DNA of 64,000 bases from Formosa sediminum (lineage in GTDB: Bacteria > Bacteroidota > Bacteroidia > Flavobacteriales > Flavobacteriaceae). The notes under the pieces are model-generated. The model was not told the origin of the DNA. It saw nothing but the letters and a program-made list of their open reading frames with translations, and did no database searches. Within the stretch, counting starts at the first letter, position 1. Each line of letters begins with the position of its first letter. The translations under genes were made by a program, and so were the position numbers. The stretch lies in NCBI RefSeq assembly GCF_007197735.1, contig NZ_CP041637.1, positions 2,079,001 to 2,143,000 of the forward strand. The letters run 5' to 3'. Of the stretch, positions 36,919 to 45,769 are shown piece after piece.

Positions 36919-37503
36919 TTATAGGCTAAGTGATAAGCTTAATATCAGCTGATCTGGTCTTGAATCTATTGTTACAACATTTAGGCCGTTGTTAGTGATA
37001 AACTCAGTTTCGTTTGTATTAAATCCACGCTCATACCTTAAGTCTATACCTATACGGCGAATATGTAATGCAAGGCCAAAGTTTAATCCCATACTAATGT
37101 CTTCTTCTATATTGTCGTAGTCAATATCATCAAATTTAGAATCTAATATATATTGAAAGGACGGTCCAGCAAAGACACTTAAAGGACCAATTAATCGGAT
37201 ACCGACTAAGGCAGGTAAATCTATTTTTTTAATTTCAAGATCAGCATTGTCGTAGGCACTACTAGTTTGAGTATACATTAATTCAGGCTTAAAATACAAT
37301 CTGCTACCAAATTTAGCAAAAACACCCAGATGGAAACCAATGTTTCTATCTGAGTGATTTATATGATCGCCTATAGAGGAAATATAATTTCCGTTAGAGC
37401 TGTAGTTTAATCCGCCTTTAATACCGTAACCTGAGCCTGATTGTGCTGTAGTAATCTGGATGGCTCCTAGAGTTACAAAAAGTATAAAGATTAAATTTTT
37501 CAT
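36919..37503 (-). CDS. PorT-like outer-membrane beta-barrel protein, paralogue 2
   Basis: This 194-residue protein matches the gene at 36174-36758 throughout, with SGYGIKGGLNYSSNGNYISS, LGVFAKFGSRLYFKPELMYT and the end DSRPDQLILSLSLSL. The frame extends to 37530, but the ATG at 37503 (MKNLIFILFV) aligns with the paralogue's start and places a normal signal peptide. The upstream sequence also shares the block CTACTAAAATTA with paralogue 1. This suggests that a unit including its promoter was duplicated. Confidence 0.83.
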   Translation of the reverse strand: MKNLIFILFVTLGAIQITTAQSGSGYGIKGGLNYSSNGNYISSIGDHINHSDRNIGFHLGVFAKFGSRLYFKPELMYTQTSSAYDNADLEIKKIDLPALVGIRLIGPLSVFAGPSFQYILDSKFDDIDYDNIEEDISMGLNFGLALHIRRIGIDLRYERGFNTNETEFITNNGLNVVTIDSRPDQLILSLSLSL

Positions 37504-37550
37504 AGATTTTAATTTAATGTGTGAGTACATTAAACGCTAATCTACTAAAA

Positions 37551-38504
37551 TTATTTTCTTTTAATCACAGTTTCGCAGGCATTAACAATTGCGCTAGCAT
37601 TTAAGCCGTATTTATCCATTAATTGTGCAGGCGTACCAGATTCTCCAAAAGTATCTTGCGTACCTACAAACTCTTGAGGTGTTGGTTTATTAGTGGCTAA
37701 TACACGAGCAACACTTTCGCCTAATCCTCCAAGAATATTATGCTCTTCAGCAGTTACTATACATCCTGTTTTAGATACAGAGTCTAAAATGGCTTTAGCA
37801 TCTAAAGGTTTTATAGTGTGAATATCGATAACTTCAGCAGAAATTCCTTTTTCGTATAACGCTTTAGACGCTTCTAGGGCTTCCCATACTAAGTGACCCG
37901 TTGCTACAATAGTAACATCGGTTCCTTCTGTTAATTGTAATGCTTTTCCGATTTCAAATTTCTGATCTGCAGGCGTAAAAATTGGCACAGATGGACGTCC
38001 AAAACGTAAGTAAACTGGGCCGTCATGTTCAGCTATAGCTATAGTTGCTGCTTTAGTTTGGTTGTAATCACAAGGATTAATAACCGTCATTCCAGGTAAC
38101 ATTTTCATTAACCCAATATCTTCCAAAATTTGGTGGGTTGCACCATCTTCACCTAAAGTTAAACCGGCATGAGATGCACAAATTTTTACATTTTTGTTAG
38201 AATAAGCAATAGATTGACGAATTTGATCGTAAACACGACCTGTAGAAAAGTTTGCAAAGGTTCCTGTAAACGGAATTTTACCCCCAATAGTTAAACCTGC
38301 AGCGATTCCCATCATATTGGCTTCTGCAATACCAATTTGGAAAAAGCGCTCAGGGTTTTCTTTAATAAATTCGTCCATTTTTAATGAACCAATTAAATCG
38401 GCACATAACGCTACTACGTTAGGATTTGTACGTCCCAATTCCGCTAAACCAGCTCCAAATCCGCTTCGTGTATCTTTTTTTTCTGTATATGTGTATGTTT
38501 TCAT
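37551..38504 (-). CDS. transketolase, C-terminal subunit
   Basis: This 317-residue subunit carries the pyrimidine-binding and C-terminal domains. [20 protein letters not shown] contains the catalytic Glu region, and [16 protein letters not shown] contains the conserved histidine. The domain ends with [16 protein letters not shown]. It lies 19 bp downstream of the N-terminal subunit gene on the same strand. Together they would form the thiamine-diphosphate enzyme of the pentose phosphate pathway. Split transketolases occur in many bacteria and archaea; both frames here are complete, so this is not a frameshift. Confidence 0.93.
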   Translation of the reverse strand: MKTYTYTEKKDTRSGFGAGLAELGRTNPNVVALCADLIGSLKMDEFIKENPERFFQIGIAEANMMGIAAGLTIGGKIPFTGTFANFSTGRVYDQIRQSIAYSNKNVKICASHAGLTLGEDGATHQILEDIGLMKMLPGMTVINPCDYNQTKAATIAIAEHDGPVYLRFGRPSVPIFTPADQKFEIGKALQLTEGTDVTIVATGHLVWEALEASKALYEKGISAEVIDIHTIKPLDAKAILDSVSKTGCIVTAEEHNILGGLGESVARVLATNKPTPQEFVGTQDTFGESGTPAQLMDKYGLNASAIVNACETVIKRK

Positions 38505-38523
38505 TGTCTTGTAATTGTAAGGA

Positions 38524-39369
38524 TTAATAGTCGCCTAAGGTCACTGGGTTTTGAGAAAGGGCATTTTCTAATTGGTCATCGTTAGGTGCTTTTCCGTGCC
38601 AAGCATGAGTATACATCATAAAGTCTACACCATGTCCCATAACAGTTTTTAATAGTACACAAACAGGTTTTCCTTTTCCTGTCAATGCCTTAGCTTTAGC
38701 CATACCTTTTAATATCGCGTCTATATCGTTTCCTTCTTCTATAGTTATAACATCCCAACCAAAAGCAACAAATTTACTTTCAATACTTCCCATTGGTAAA
38801 ACAGTATCTGTAGATCCATCAATTTGCTGACCGTTTAAATCAATAGTACAAATAATATTGTCTACTTTCTTAGCAGAAGCATACATGATAGCTTCCCAGT
38901 TTTGTCCTTCTTGTAATTCACCATCACCATGTAAGGTGTATACTAAAGTAGAATCGTTATTTAATTTTTTTGCCTGTGCTGCACCAAGGGCTACAGACAT
39001 CCCTTGTCCTAAAGAACCAGATGCTATACGTACGCCAGGTAAGCCTTCGTGAGTAGTGGGGTGTCCTTGTAATCTAGAATCAATTAATCTAAAGGTATTT
39101 AATTCTTCTACTGGAAAATATCCAGCATGTGCAAGTACACTGTAAAATACAGGAGAAATGTGACCGTTAGATAAGAAGAATACATCTTCGTTAATTCCAT
39201 CCATATCAAAACCGTCTTTACGGTCCATTATTTCATTGTAAAGGGCTACTAAAAATTCTGCGCATCCTAAAGAACCTCCTGGATGTCCAGAGTTTACTTT
39301 GTGTACCATGCGTAGAATATCTCTACGAACCTGAGTCGTTAAATCTTGTAATTCTTTTGTGTTAGCCAT
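38524..39369 (-). CDS. transketolase, N-terminal subunit
   Basis: This 281-residue subunit carries the thiamine-diphosphate domain. It has [43 protein letters not shown] and the cofactor/magnesium motif [14 protein letters not shown] ending in DLNGQQIDG. It is first in a two-gene operon with the C-terminal subunit, with a canonical promoter just upstream. Confidence 0.94.
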   Translation of the reverse strand: MANTKELQDLTTQVRRDILRMVHKVNSGHPGGSLGCAEFLVALYNEIMDRKDGFDMDGINEDVFFLSNGHISPVFYSVLAHAGYFPVEELNTFRLIDSRLQGHPTTHEGLPGVRIASGSLGQGMSVALGAAQAKKLNNDSTLVYTLHGDGELQEGQNWEAIMYASAKKVDNIICTIDLNGQQIDGSTDTVLPMGSIESKFVAFGWDVITIEEGNDIDAILKGMAKAKALTGKGKPVCVLLKTVMGHGVDFMMYTHAWHGKAPNDDQLENALSQNPVTLGDY

Positions 39370-39395
39370 GTTTTATAACTTGATTTTTAAAAGTC

Positions 39396-39425
39396 CAAAA
39401 ATAAGCCTTTATGTCTGTTTAGCAA
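39396..39425 (-). promoter_or_regulatory. promoter of the transketolase operon
   Basis: On the minus strand: TTG (complement at 39423-39425), a spacer of exactly 19 bp, TATTTTTG (complement at 39396-39403). The start codon is about 27 bp downstream. Confidence 0.75.
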
Positions 39426-39603
39426 ATTAATATTTTGCTAATTTATGTCCCATTTTTTAAGTTTGGTTTTAGAATGATAAATTATTAAGGAGTAAATTGT
39501 AACTTTAATAATAAAAGCACTCAATCTGAGGGTCTAAACCCCATAATTGGAGTCTTAATGCTTAATTTTTTTTAAATACCCACACATATCACAGCGAGAT
39601 AAT

Positions 39604-39611
39604 TATCTTTG
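39604..39611 (+). promoter_or_regulatory. -7 box upstream of tgt
   Basis: TATCTTTG (TAnnTTTG) lies 22 bp before the chosen ATG. No -33 TTG is found at the usual distance. Confidence 0.5.
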
Positions 39612-39633
39612 CCAACTGATTGATTTTTTGAAC

Positions 39634-40764
39634 ATGACATTCGACTTAAAAGCACAAGACCCGCAAAGTAAAGCCAGAGCTGGAGTAATGACTACAGACC
39701 ATGGTAAAATTGAAACACCTATTTTTATGCCTGTTGGTACTGTTGGCTCTGTAAAAGGGGTACACCAACGCGAACTAAAAGAGGATATTAATCCAGATAT
39801 TATTCTAGGAAATACCTACCATTTATACCTGCGTCCGCAAACAAAAATTCTTGAAAAAGCTGGAGGATTACATAAATTTATAAACTGGGATCGAAATATT
39901 TTAACCGATTCTGGAGGGTATCAAGTGTATTCATTATCTTCTAATAGAAAGATAAAAGAAGAAGGGGTAAAGTTTAAATCGCATATAGATGGGAGTTACC
40001 ATGTGTTTACTCCAGAAAACGTTATGGAAATTCAGCGTAGTATTGGTGCCGATATTATTATGGCTTTTGATGAGTGTACACCATACCCTTGCGACTACCA
40101 TTATGCAAAACGTTCGATGCATATGACGCACCGTTGGCTAGAACGTTGCTTAACGCATCTTGATAAAACACCTTTTATGTACGATTACAGCCAATCGTTC
40201 TTCCCTATAGTGCAAGGAAGTACGTATAAAGATTTACGTAAACAATCGGCAGAGTACATTGCAGGTGTTGGGGCAGAAGGTAATGCTATAGGAGGCTTGT
40301 CTGTTGGTGAACCTGCCGAAGAAATGTATGCCATGACAGAAGTGGTTACCGATATCTTACCATGGGAAAAACCTAGATATTTAATGGGAGTAGGTACTCC
40401 TATTAATATTTTAGAAAATATAGCATTAGGTGTAGATATGTTCGATTGTGTCATGCCTACTCGAAATGCTAGAAATGGAATGTTATTTACGGCATATGGC
40501 TCTATCAATATAAAAAATAAAAAATGGGAAGATGATTTTTCTCCAATTGATGAAATGGGCATTACTTTTGTAGATACAGAATATTCTAAAGCTTATTTAA
40601 GACACCTGTTTTCAGTAAATGAATTACTAGGTAAACAAATAGCAACCATACACAACCTAGGGTTTTATTTGTGGTTGGTAAGAGAAGCAAGAAAACATAT
40701 CTTAGCCGGAGATTTTAAAGTCTGGAAAGATATGATGGTTAAACAAATGGATAACAGATTGTAA
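39634..40764 (+). CDS. tgt: tRNA-guanine (queuine) transglycosylase without zinc cysteines
   Basis: Tgt exchanges G34 for preQ1 in tRNAs with GUN anticodons. The 376 residues keep the TIM-barrel active site: TPIFMPVGTVGSVKG, ILTDSGGYQVYSL with the general-base Asp near residue 92, GLSVGEP, and VDMFDCVMPTRNARNG with the nucleophile Asp near residue 269. The bacterial zinc motif CxCxxC, expected just before YSRAYLHHL, reads here EMGITFVDTEYSKAYLRHL with no cysteine. The later histidine in ATIHNLGFY is kept. A TTG 6 bp upstream is also in frame. lptF/G follows 2 bp after the stop. Confidence 0.94.
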   Translation: MTFDLKAQDPQSKARAGVMTTDHGKIETPIFMPVGTVGSVKGVHQRELKEDINPDIILGNTYHLYLRPQTKILEKAGGLHKFINWDRNILTDSGGYQVYSLSSNRKIKEEGVKFKSHIDGSYHVFTPENVMEIQRSIGADIIMAFDECTPYPCDYHYAKRSMHMTHRWLERCLTHLDKTPFMYDYSQSFFPIVQGSTYKDLRKQSAEYIAGVGAEGNAIGGLSVGEPAEEMYAMTEVVTDILPWEKPRYLMGVGTPINILENIALGVDMFDCVMPTRNARNGMLFTAYGSINIKNKKWEDDFSPIDEMGITFVDTEYSKAYLRHLFSVNELLGKQIATIHNLGFYLWLVREARKHILAGDFKVWKDMMVKQMDNRL

Positions 40765-40766
40765 TA

Positions 40767-41843
40767 TTGAAAATATTAGATTGGTACATATTAAAGCGGT
40801 ATTTGCTCACATTTTTAATGATGTTGTTGCTGTTTATTCCTATTGGAATTACCGTGAATTTAGCCGAAAAAATTGGTAAAATTTTAGAAAAAGAAGTGCC
40901 TTTTGTTGAAGTAGCTTTATTCTATTTAGATTTTACTATTTATTTTGCACACCTTTTATTTCCGTTATTTTTATTTCTCTCTGTAATATTTTTTACGTCT
41001 AAACTCGCAAATAATACAGAAGTTATTGCCTTTTTGAGTTCTGGGGTGTCTTTCTCTAGGTTTTTAAGACCGTATATGATTGGGGCTACTGTTGTCTCTA
41101 TTTTAGCTCTAATTTTAGGAATGTATTTAGCGCCAGAGGCAAGTAAAGGGTTTAATGATTTTGATTATAAATACTTTAAAAGCAATAAAAAAGCAGTAGA
41201 AACAGGAAGTGTATACAGACAAATTAATGATCACGACTTTATTTATGTAAGTAGTTTTGATGCTAAAAAGAGGATGGGGCAAAACTTTACATTAGAGCAT
41301 ATTGTAGACAACAAATTAGTTTATAAAATGAGTGCTCGAAACATTCGCTATATTGAAAAAGACTCTGTGTATCGTATGGTCGATTATGTAAAGCGCAAAG
41401 TTGGTGAAGATCATGATATTTTTGAAACCCAACGCCGCAAGGATACTATTTTTAGTTTCGATTTAGAAGATTTAACACCTTTAGAATATATTGCAGAGAC
41501 CCTTAACTATCGCGATTTAAACCAATTTATTGAAAAAGAAAAGAAAAGAGGTTCGTCCAGTATAGGACGTTACGAATTGGTGAAATATAGAAAATGGAGC
41601 TTACCCGTATCTGTTTATATCCTTACAATTATAGCTGTAGCTGTATCGTCTAAAAAACGTCGTGGAGGCATGGGAGTAAATTTAGCCTTTGGTGTAAGTA
41701 TTGCAATGGTATTTGTGTTTTTCGATAAAATATTTGGAGTTATGGCTGAGCAATCAGATTTTTCACCTTTAGTAGCCGTGTGGTTTCCAAATTTTATTTT
41801 TGGAGTGCTAGCAGCCTACCTTTTATATCATGCGCGACGTTAA
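40767..41843 (+). CDS. LptF/LptG family permease
   Basis: This 358-residue inner-membrane protein has three hydrophobic segments at each end (about residues 10-30, 55-78, 100-118 and three after residue 275). A periplasmic jellyroll-like domain lies between them. The N-terminus ILDWYILKRYLLTF is the typical LptF/G start. It forms part of the ABC system that extracts LPS toward the outer membrane. The start is TTG, 2 bp after tgt's stop, and its 3' end overlaps the EamA gene by 14 bp. LptB and the partner permease are elsewhere. Confidence 0.9.
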   Translation: MKILDWYILKRYLLTFLMMLLLFIPIGITVNLAEKIGKILEKEVPFVEVALFYLDFTIYFAHLLFPLFLFLSVIFFTSKLANNTEVIAFLSSGVSFSRFLRPYMIGATVVSILALILGMYLAPEASKGFNDFDYKYFKSNKKAVETGSVYRQINDHDFIYVSSFDAKKRMGQNFTLEHIVDNKLVYKMSARNIRYIEKDSVYRMVDYVKRKVGEDHDIFETQRRKDTIFSFDLEDLTPLEYIAETLNYRDLNQFIEKEKKRGSSSIGRYELVKYRKWSLPVSVYILTIIAVAVSSKKRRGGMGVNLAFGVSIAMVFVFFDKIFGVMAEQSDFSPLVAVWFPNFIFGVLAAYLLYHARR

Positions 41844-42726
41844 AATACTCAATTATTTGCATATGCACCTGTTGGTGTTTATTGCAGGATTTACAGCCAT
41901 TCTAGGCGAATTAATAACTATAGATGCAATTCCTTTAGTATGGTTTCGTATGCTTATGGCCACCGGATTAATGTATATATACATTCGGTTAAGAAAGATT
42001 TCTATAAAGGTTACACCCAAAAACATCACAAGATTTGCGGTTGCAGGAATTATTATCGCTTTACATTGGATAACATTTTTTGGAGCCATTAAAGCTTCTA
42101 ATATTTCTATTACATTATCTATGGTCTCTTCGGGCGCATTTTTTGCTTCAATTTTAGAGCCTATCATTCATAAACGTAAGCTAATTACTTACGAAATTGT
42201 ATTTGGATTGGTAGTGGTTATAGGAGTAATGCTAATTACTCAAAGCGAAATTCAGTACATAGAGGGAATTATTTTAGGAATCATTTCAGCTTTTTTTTCA
42301 GCCTTGTTTGCGGTCTTAAATGGGAAATTTGTAAAAACACATAGACCATCTGTCATTTCTATTTACGAGTTTATAAGTGGAGTACTTTTTATTACCTTAT
42401 ATATAGCGGTATTTGGTACAGGGTTTCAAGGCGATTTTTTTAATGTTAGCCAATCAGATTTGTGGTATTTGTTTTGCTTAGCCTCTGTTTGTACGGCTTA
42501 TGCTTTTATTGCTTCAGTAAAAATCATGGAGCATATCAGTCCATATACGGTAATGTTAACCTATAATTTAGAACCTATTTATGGCATAATTTTAGCTCTT
42601 ATTTTGTTTCCAGAAAGCGAAAAAATGTCGACTAATTTTTACTTCGGTGCCGCTATTATTTTGGGTGCAGTATTACTTAATGGTGGCTTAAAAAATTGGA
42701 AAGCATTAAAAAGAAAGCGGTCTTAA
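41830..42726 (+). CDS. EamA/DMT family transporter
   Basis: This 298-residue protein has ten hydrophobic segments in two EamA repeats. The first ends around IHKRKLITYEIVFGLVVVIG, and the second contains LTYNLEPIYGIILALILFPE, the characteristic last motif. It probably exports a metabolite or amino acid; the substrate is unknown. Its start lies inside lptF/G, so expression is likely coupled within the tgt operon. Confidence 0.87.
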   Translation: MRDVKILNYLHMHLLVFIAGFTAILGELITIDAIPLVWFRMLMATGLMYIYIRLRKISIKVTPKNITRFAVAGIIIALHWITFFGAIKASNISITLSMVSSGAFFASILEPIIHKRKLITYEIVFGLVVVIGVMLITQSEIQYIEGIILGIISAFFSALFAVLNGKFVKTHRPSVISIYEFISGVLFITLYIAVFGTGFQGDFFNVSQSDLWYLFCLASVCTAYAFIASVKIMEHISPYTVMLTYNLEPIYGIILALILFPESEKMSTNFYFGAAIILGAVLLNGGLKNWKALKRKRS

Positions 42727-42749
42727 CAAAATATCAACGCTAAAGTTTT

Positions 42750-42757
42750 TATATTTG
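42750..42757 (+). promoter_or_regulatory. -7 box upstream of accA
   Basis: TATATTTG (TAnnTTTG) lies 32 bp before the accA ATG, within the short gap after the EamA gene. Confidence 0.55.
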
Positions 42758-42789
42758 TAGGCTAACTAAAAAACAAAACCTTCATTGGT

Positions 42790-43743
42790 ATGGAATATTT
42801 AGAATTTGAACTTCCCATTAAAGAGCTTGAAGAGCAATTAGATAAATGCCAAATTATTGGTAAGGAAAGTGATGTAGATGTATCTGAAACCTGTAAGCAA
42901 ATTGAAAAAAAGCTTTTAGAGACTAAGAAAGAAATATATAAAAATTTAACGCCTTGGCAACGTGTAATGATGTCAAGACATCCAGATAGACCTTACACTT
43001 TAGATTATATTAAAGCACTTTGTGGTAATACTTTTTTAGAAATTCACGGGGATAGAAACGTGAAAGACGATAAAGCCATGATTGGTGGCTTAGGTAAAAT
43101 AGGCGATCAGAGTTTTATGTTTATCGGTCAGCAAAAAGGTTTTAATACCAAAACCAGACAATACAGAAACTTTGGGATGCCAAACCCTGAAGGTTATCGT
43201 AAAGCGTTGCGTTTAATGAAATCTGCAGAAAAGTTTGGAATTCCTGTAGTTACTTTAATAGATACTCCAGGCGCATATCCAGGTTTAGAAGCCGAAGAAC
43301 GCGGACAAGGTGAAGCTATTGCAAGAAACATTCTTGAGATGACGCGTTTAAAAGTGCCTATTATTACGGTTATTATTGGAGAAGGTGCCTCTGGAGGCGC
43401 ACTAGGTATTGGTGTAGGAGATCGCGTAATGATGTTAGAAAATACGTGGTATTCTGTAATTTCACCAGAATCTTGTTCTTCAATTTTATGGCGTAGCTGG
43501 GAATATAAAGAGCAAGCCGCAGATGCCTTAAAGCTAACAGCTACAGATATGAAAAAACAAAAGTTAGTCGACGAAATTGTAAAAGAACCTATCGGTGGTG
43601 CTCATACAGATCGTCAGCAAACTTTCAACATAGTAAGAGATGCAATAATTAAATCTTTTGATGAACTTAAAAACTTATCACCAAAAGAATTAGTTAAAAA
43701 ACGTATGGCAAAATACGAAAATATGGGCGTGTTTAAAGACTAA
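42790..43743 (+). CDS. accA: acetyl-CoA carboxylase carboxyltransferase subunit alpha
   Basis: AccA transfers the carboxyl group from biotin to acetyl-CoA, the first step of fatty-acid synthesis, in a complex with AccD. The 317 residues show the N-terminal coiled helix ([15 protein letters not shown]), [49 protein letters not shown] and [17 protein letters not shown]. All are crotonase-fold hallmarks of the alpha subunit. The gene has its own promoter and terminator. Confidence 0.97.
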   Translation: MEYLEFELPIKELEEQLDKCQIIGKESDVDVSETCKQIEKKLLETKKEIYKNLTPWQRVMMSRHPDRPYTLDYIKALCGNTFLEIHGDRNVKDDKAMIGGLGKIGDQSFMFIGQQKGFNTKTRQYRNFGMPNPEGYRKALRLMKSAEKFGIPVVTLIDTPGAYPGLEAEERGQGEAIARNILEMTRLKVPIITVIIGEGASGGALGIGVGDRVMMLENTWYSVISPESCSSILWRSWEYKEQAADALKLTATDMKKQKLVDEIVKEPIGGAHTDRQQTFNIVRDAIIKSFDELKNLSPKELVKKRMAKYENMGVFKD

Positions 43744-43766
43744 AGCTTTCACACCCTAATGGTTAT

Positions 43767-43798
43767 AAATCTGAAGTTGTCTAACTTCAGATTTTTTT
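43767..43798 (+). terminator. terminator after accA
   Basis: The stem AAATCTGAAGTT/AACTTCAGATTT has a 4-nt loop and a T run. Confidence 0.9.
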
Positions 43799-43910
43799 AT
43801 GGTTATGAACAAGATTTTTAAGTTGTTAACAGTTAGAATGTTGACTAACCGTTAACATCAACTCTTAAAAATCATATGGTATTAGCGCTAATTTAGTTAC
43901 TTTCGCAGTT

Positions 43911-45455
43911 ATGAAGCAACCGAATCAATTACAAGGATACAAAGTGGATAAAAGCACTTTAATAAATTTAGAACGTGGTAAGATACCGCCGCAAGCTCTT
44001 GATTTAGAAGAGGTTGTGTTGGGGGCGATGATGATTGATAAAAAAGGTGTCGATGAGGTTATTGATATTCTTAGTGCCGATGCGTTTTATAAAGAAGCAC
44101 ATCAATATATTTTTGAGGCCATTTTTCAGCTGTTCGAAAACAGTGAGCCTATAGACTTATTAACAGTATCAAGTCAATTAAAAAAGAATGCTAAACTTGA
44201 TGTTTCTGGAGGTGATTTTTACCTGATTTCTTTAACTCAAAAAGTATCTTCTTCTGCGCATATAGAATTTCATGCGCGTATTATTTTACAGAAATTTATT
44301 CAGCGCAGCCTTATTAAAATTTCATCAGAAATTATTGAAGAAGCTTACGATGAAACTAAAGATGTATTTGATTTACTAGATGCTGCCGAAACTAAATTAT
44401 ACGAAGTTACACAAGGGAATATTAAAAAATCCAGTGAAACAGCTCAAGAATTAGTAATTCAGGCTAAGAAAAAAATTGAGGAAATTTCAAATAAAGAAGG
44501 TTTAAGTGGTATTCCTACAGGATTTGATAAATTAGATAAATTAACTTCTGGTTGGCAGCCTTCCGATTTAATTATTGTTGCTGCTCGTCCTGGTATGGGG
44601 AAAACAGCTTTAACCTTATCTATGGCTCGTAATATTGCTGTAGATCAAAATATACCCGTTGCCTTTTTCTCTTTAGAGATGGCATCTGTACAGTTAATTA
44701 TGCGTTTAATTTCGTCTGAAACCGGATTGTCTTCAGAAAAATTAAGAACAGGAAAATTAGAAAAACACGAATGGGAGCAGTTAAATGTAAAGGTAAAAAG
44801 TCTTGAAAAAGCACCTCTTTTTATAGATGATACGCCTTCGTTATCCATATTCGATTTACGTGCAAAAGCCAGACGTTTATCGTCTCAGCATGGTATTAAA
44901 CTAATTATGATTGACTACTTGCAATTAATGACAGGTGGGCCAAGCCATGGTGGAAACCGTGAACAAGAAATTTCGATGATTTCTCGAAACTTAAAAGCGC
45001 TAGCCAAAGAATTAATGGTGCCAGTTATAGCACTATCGCAATTATCACGTGCCGTGGAAACGCGTGGAGGATCTAAACGTCCGTTACTTTCCGATCTTCG
45101 TGAATCTGGAGCAATCGAGCAAGATGCCGATATTGTATCGTTTATTTACCGTCCAGAATATTATAAAATTGAAGAATGGGATGATGATGAACGTTCTCCT
45201 ACCGAAGGCCAAGCCGAATTCATTATTGCAAAACATAGGAATGGTGGTTTAGAAAATATCCGATTGAAATTCTTAGGACACTTAGGTAAATTTGATAACC
45301 TAGACGATTTCGACTCGCCCTATGAATTCCATAGTAAAATGAATACAAATCCTAATGAAAATGCAGGCTTTCCTTCAACCAATAGTTTTCCAACACCTAC
45401 CGATGCGTTTGGAAGTGCTATGAATGAAGATGATGATAATGATGTGCCGTTTTAA
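43911..45455 (+). CDS. dnaB: replicative DNA helicase DnaB
   Basis: DnaB is the hexameric fork helicase. The 514 residues include the N-terminal primase-interacting domain (PPQALDLEEVVLGAMMID) and the RecA-like motor with Walker A AARPGMGKTAL (near residue 226). LLSDLRESGAIEQDADIV and IIAKHRNGG, typical late motifs, follow. The 50-residue C-terminal tail is low-complexity and acidic, ending DDDNDVPF like an SSB-type tip. No intein is present. Confidence 0.97.
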   Translation: MKQPNQLQGYKVDKSTLINLERGKIPPQALDLEEVVLGAMMIDKKGVDEVIDILSADAFYKEAHQYIFEAIFQLFENSEPIDLLTVSSQLKKNAKLDVSGGDFYLISLTQKVSSSAHIEFHARIILQKFIQRSLIKISSEIIEEAYDETKDVFDLLDAAETKLYEVTQGNIKKSSETAQELVIQAKKKIEEISNKEGLSGIPTGFDKLDKLTSGWQPSDLIIVAARPGMGKTALTLSMARNIAVDQNIPVAFFSLEMASVQLIMRLISSETGLSSEKLRTGKLEKHEWEQLNVKVKSLEKAPLFIDDTPSLSIFDLRAKARRLSSQHGIKLIMIDYLQLMTGGPSHGGNREQEISMISRNLKALAKELMVPVIALSQLSRAVETRGGSKRPLLSDLRESGAIEQDADIVSFIYRPEYYKIEEWDDDERSPTEGQAEFIIAKHRNGGLENIRLKFLGHLGKFDNLDDFDSPYEFHSKMNTNPNENAGFPSTNSFPTPTDAFGSAMNEDDDNDVPF

Positions 45456-45769
45456 AACTGAAACGACCTAATTTATATAAACCACGATTGTTACCTATTA
45501 AGTACAATTCGTGGTTTTTTATTGTTCCGGAGTGTGTTGTTTTACTTAAGGTGATTTAGAAGTTATTTTAAATTCATTTTAGGATATTATTTCTCAGTAT
45601 TTAGATATGGCATAATTTATACAGTGCAGCCATTGTGATAGTTTTAAAGGATTGTAAACAATAAATACATAAAAAAATAAAACGGATAAACTGTCAATCT
45701 TTTTATAAAGTGTTTTTACTCGCATTAAAAATTAAGTATCTTTCACAATCAACTGTGTTAACGTATAAA
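45456..45769. other. 314-bp intergenic region after dnaB
   Basis: It contains the dnaB terminator hairpin listed separately. The rest is AT-rich. TATCTTTC at 45737-45744 is one base off the TAnnTTTG box and may serve the downstream gene. Confidence 0.5.
45478..45520 (+). terminator. terminator after dnaB
   Basis: AAACCACGATTGT pairs with ACAATTCGTGGTTT with one bulged base, and six T residues follow. Confidence 0.8.

Noticed and set aside
37551-39369. Frameshifted single transketolase gene
   Set aside because: Each part has its own start and stop at a domain boundary, with a 19-bp gap. Split transketolases are a known arrangement.
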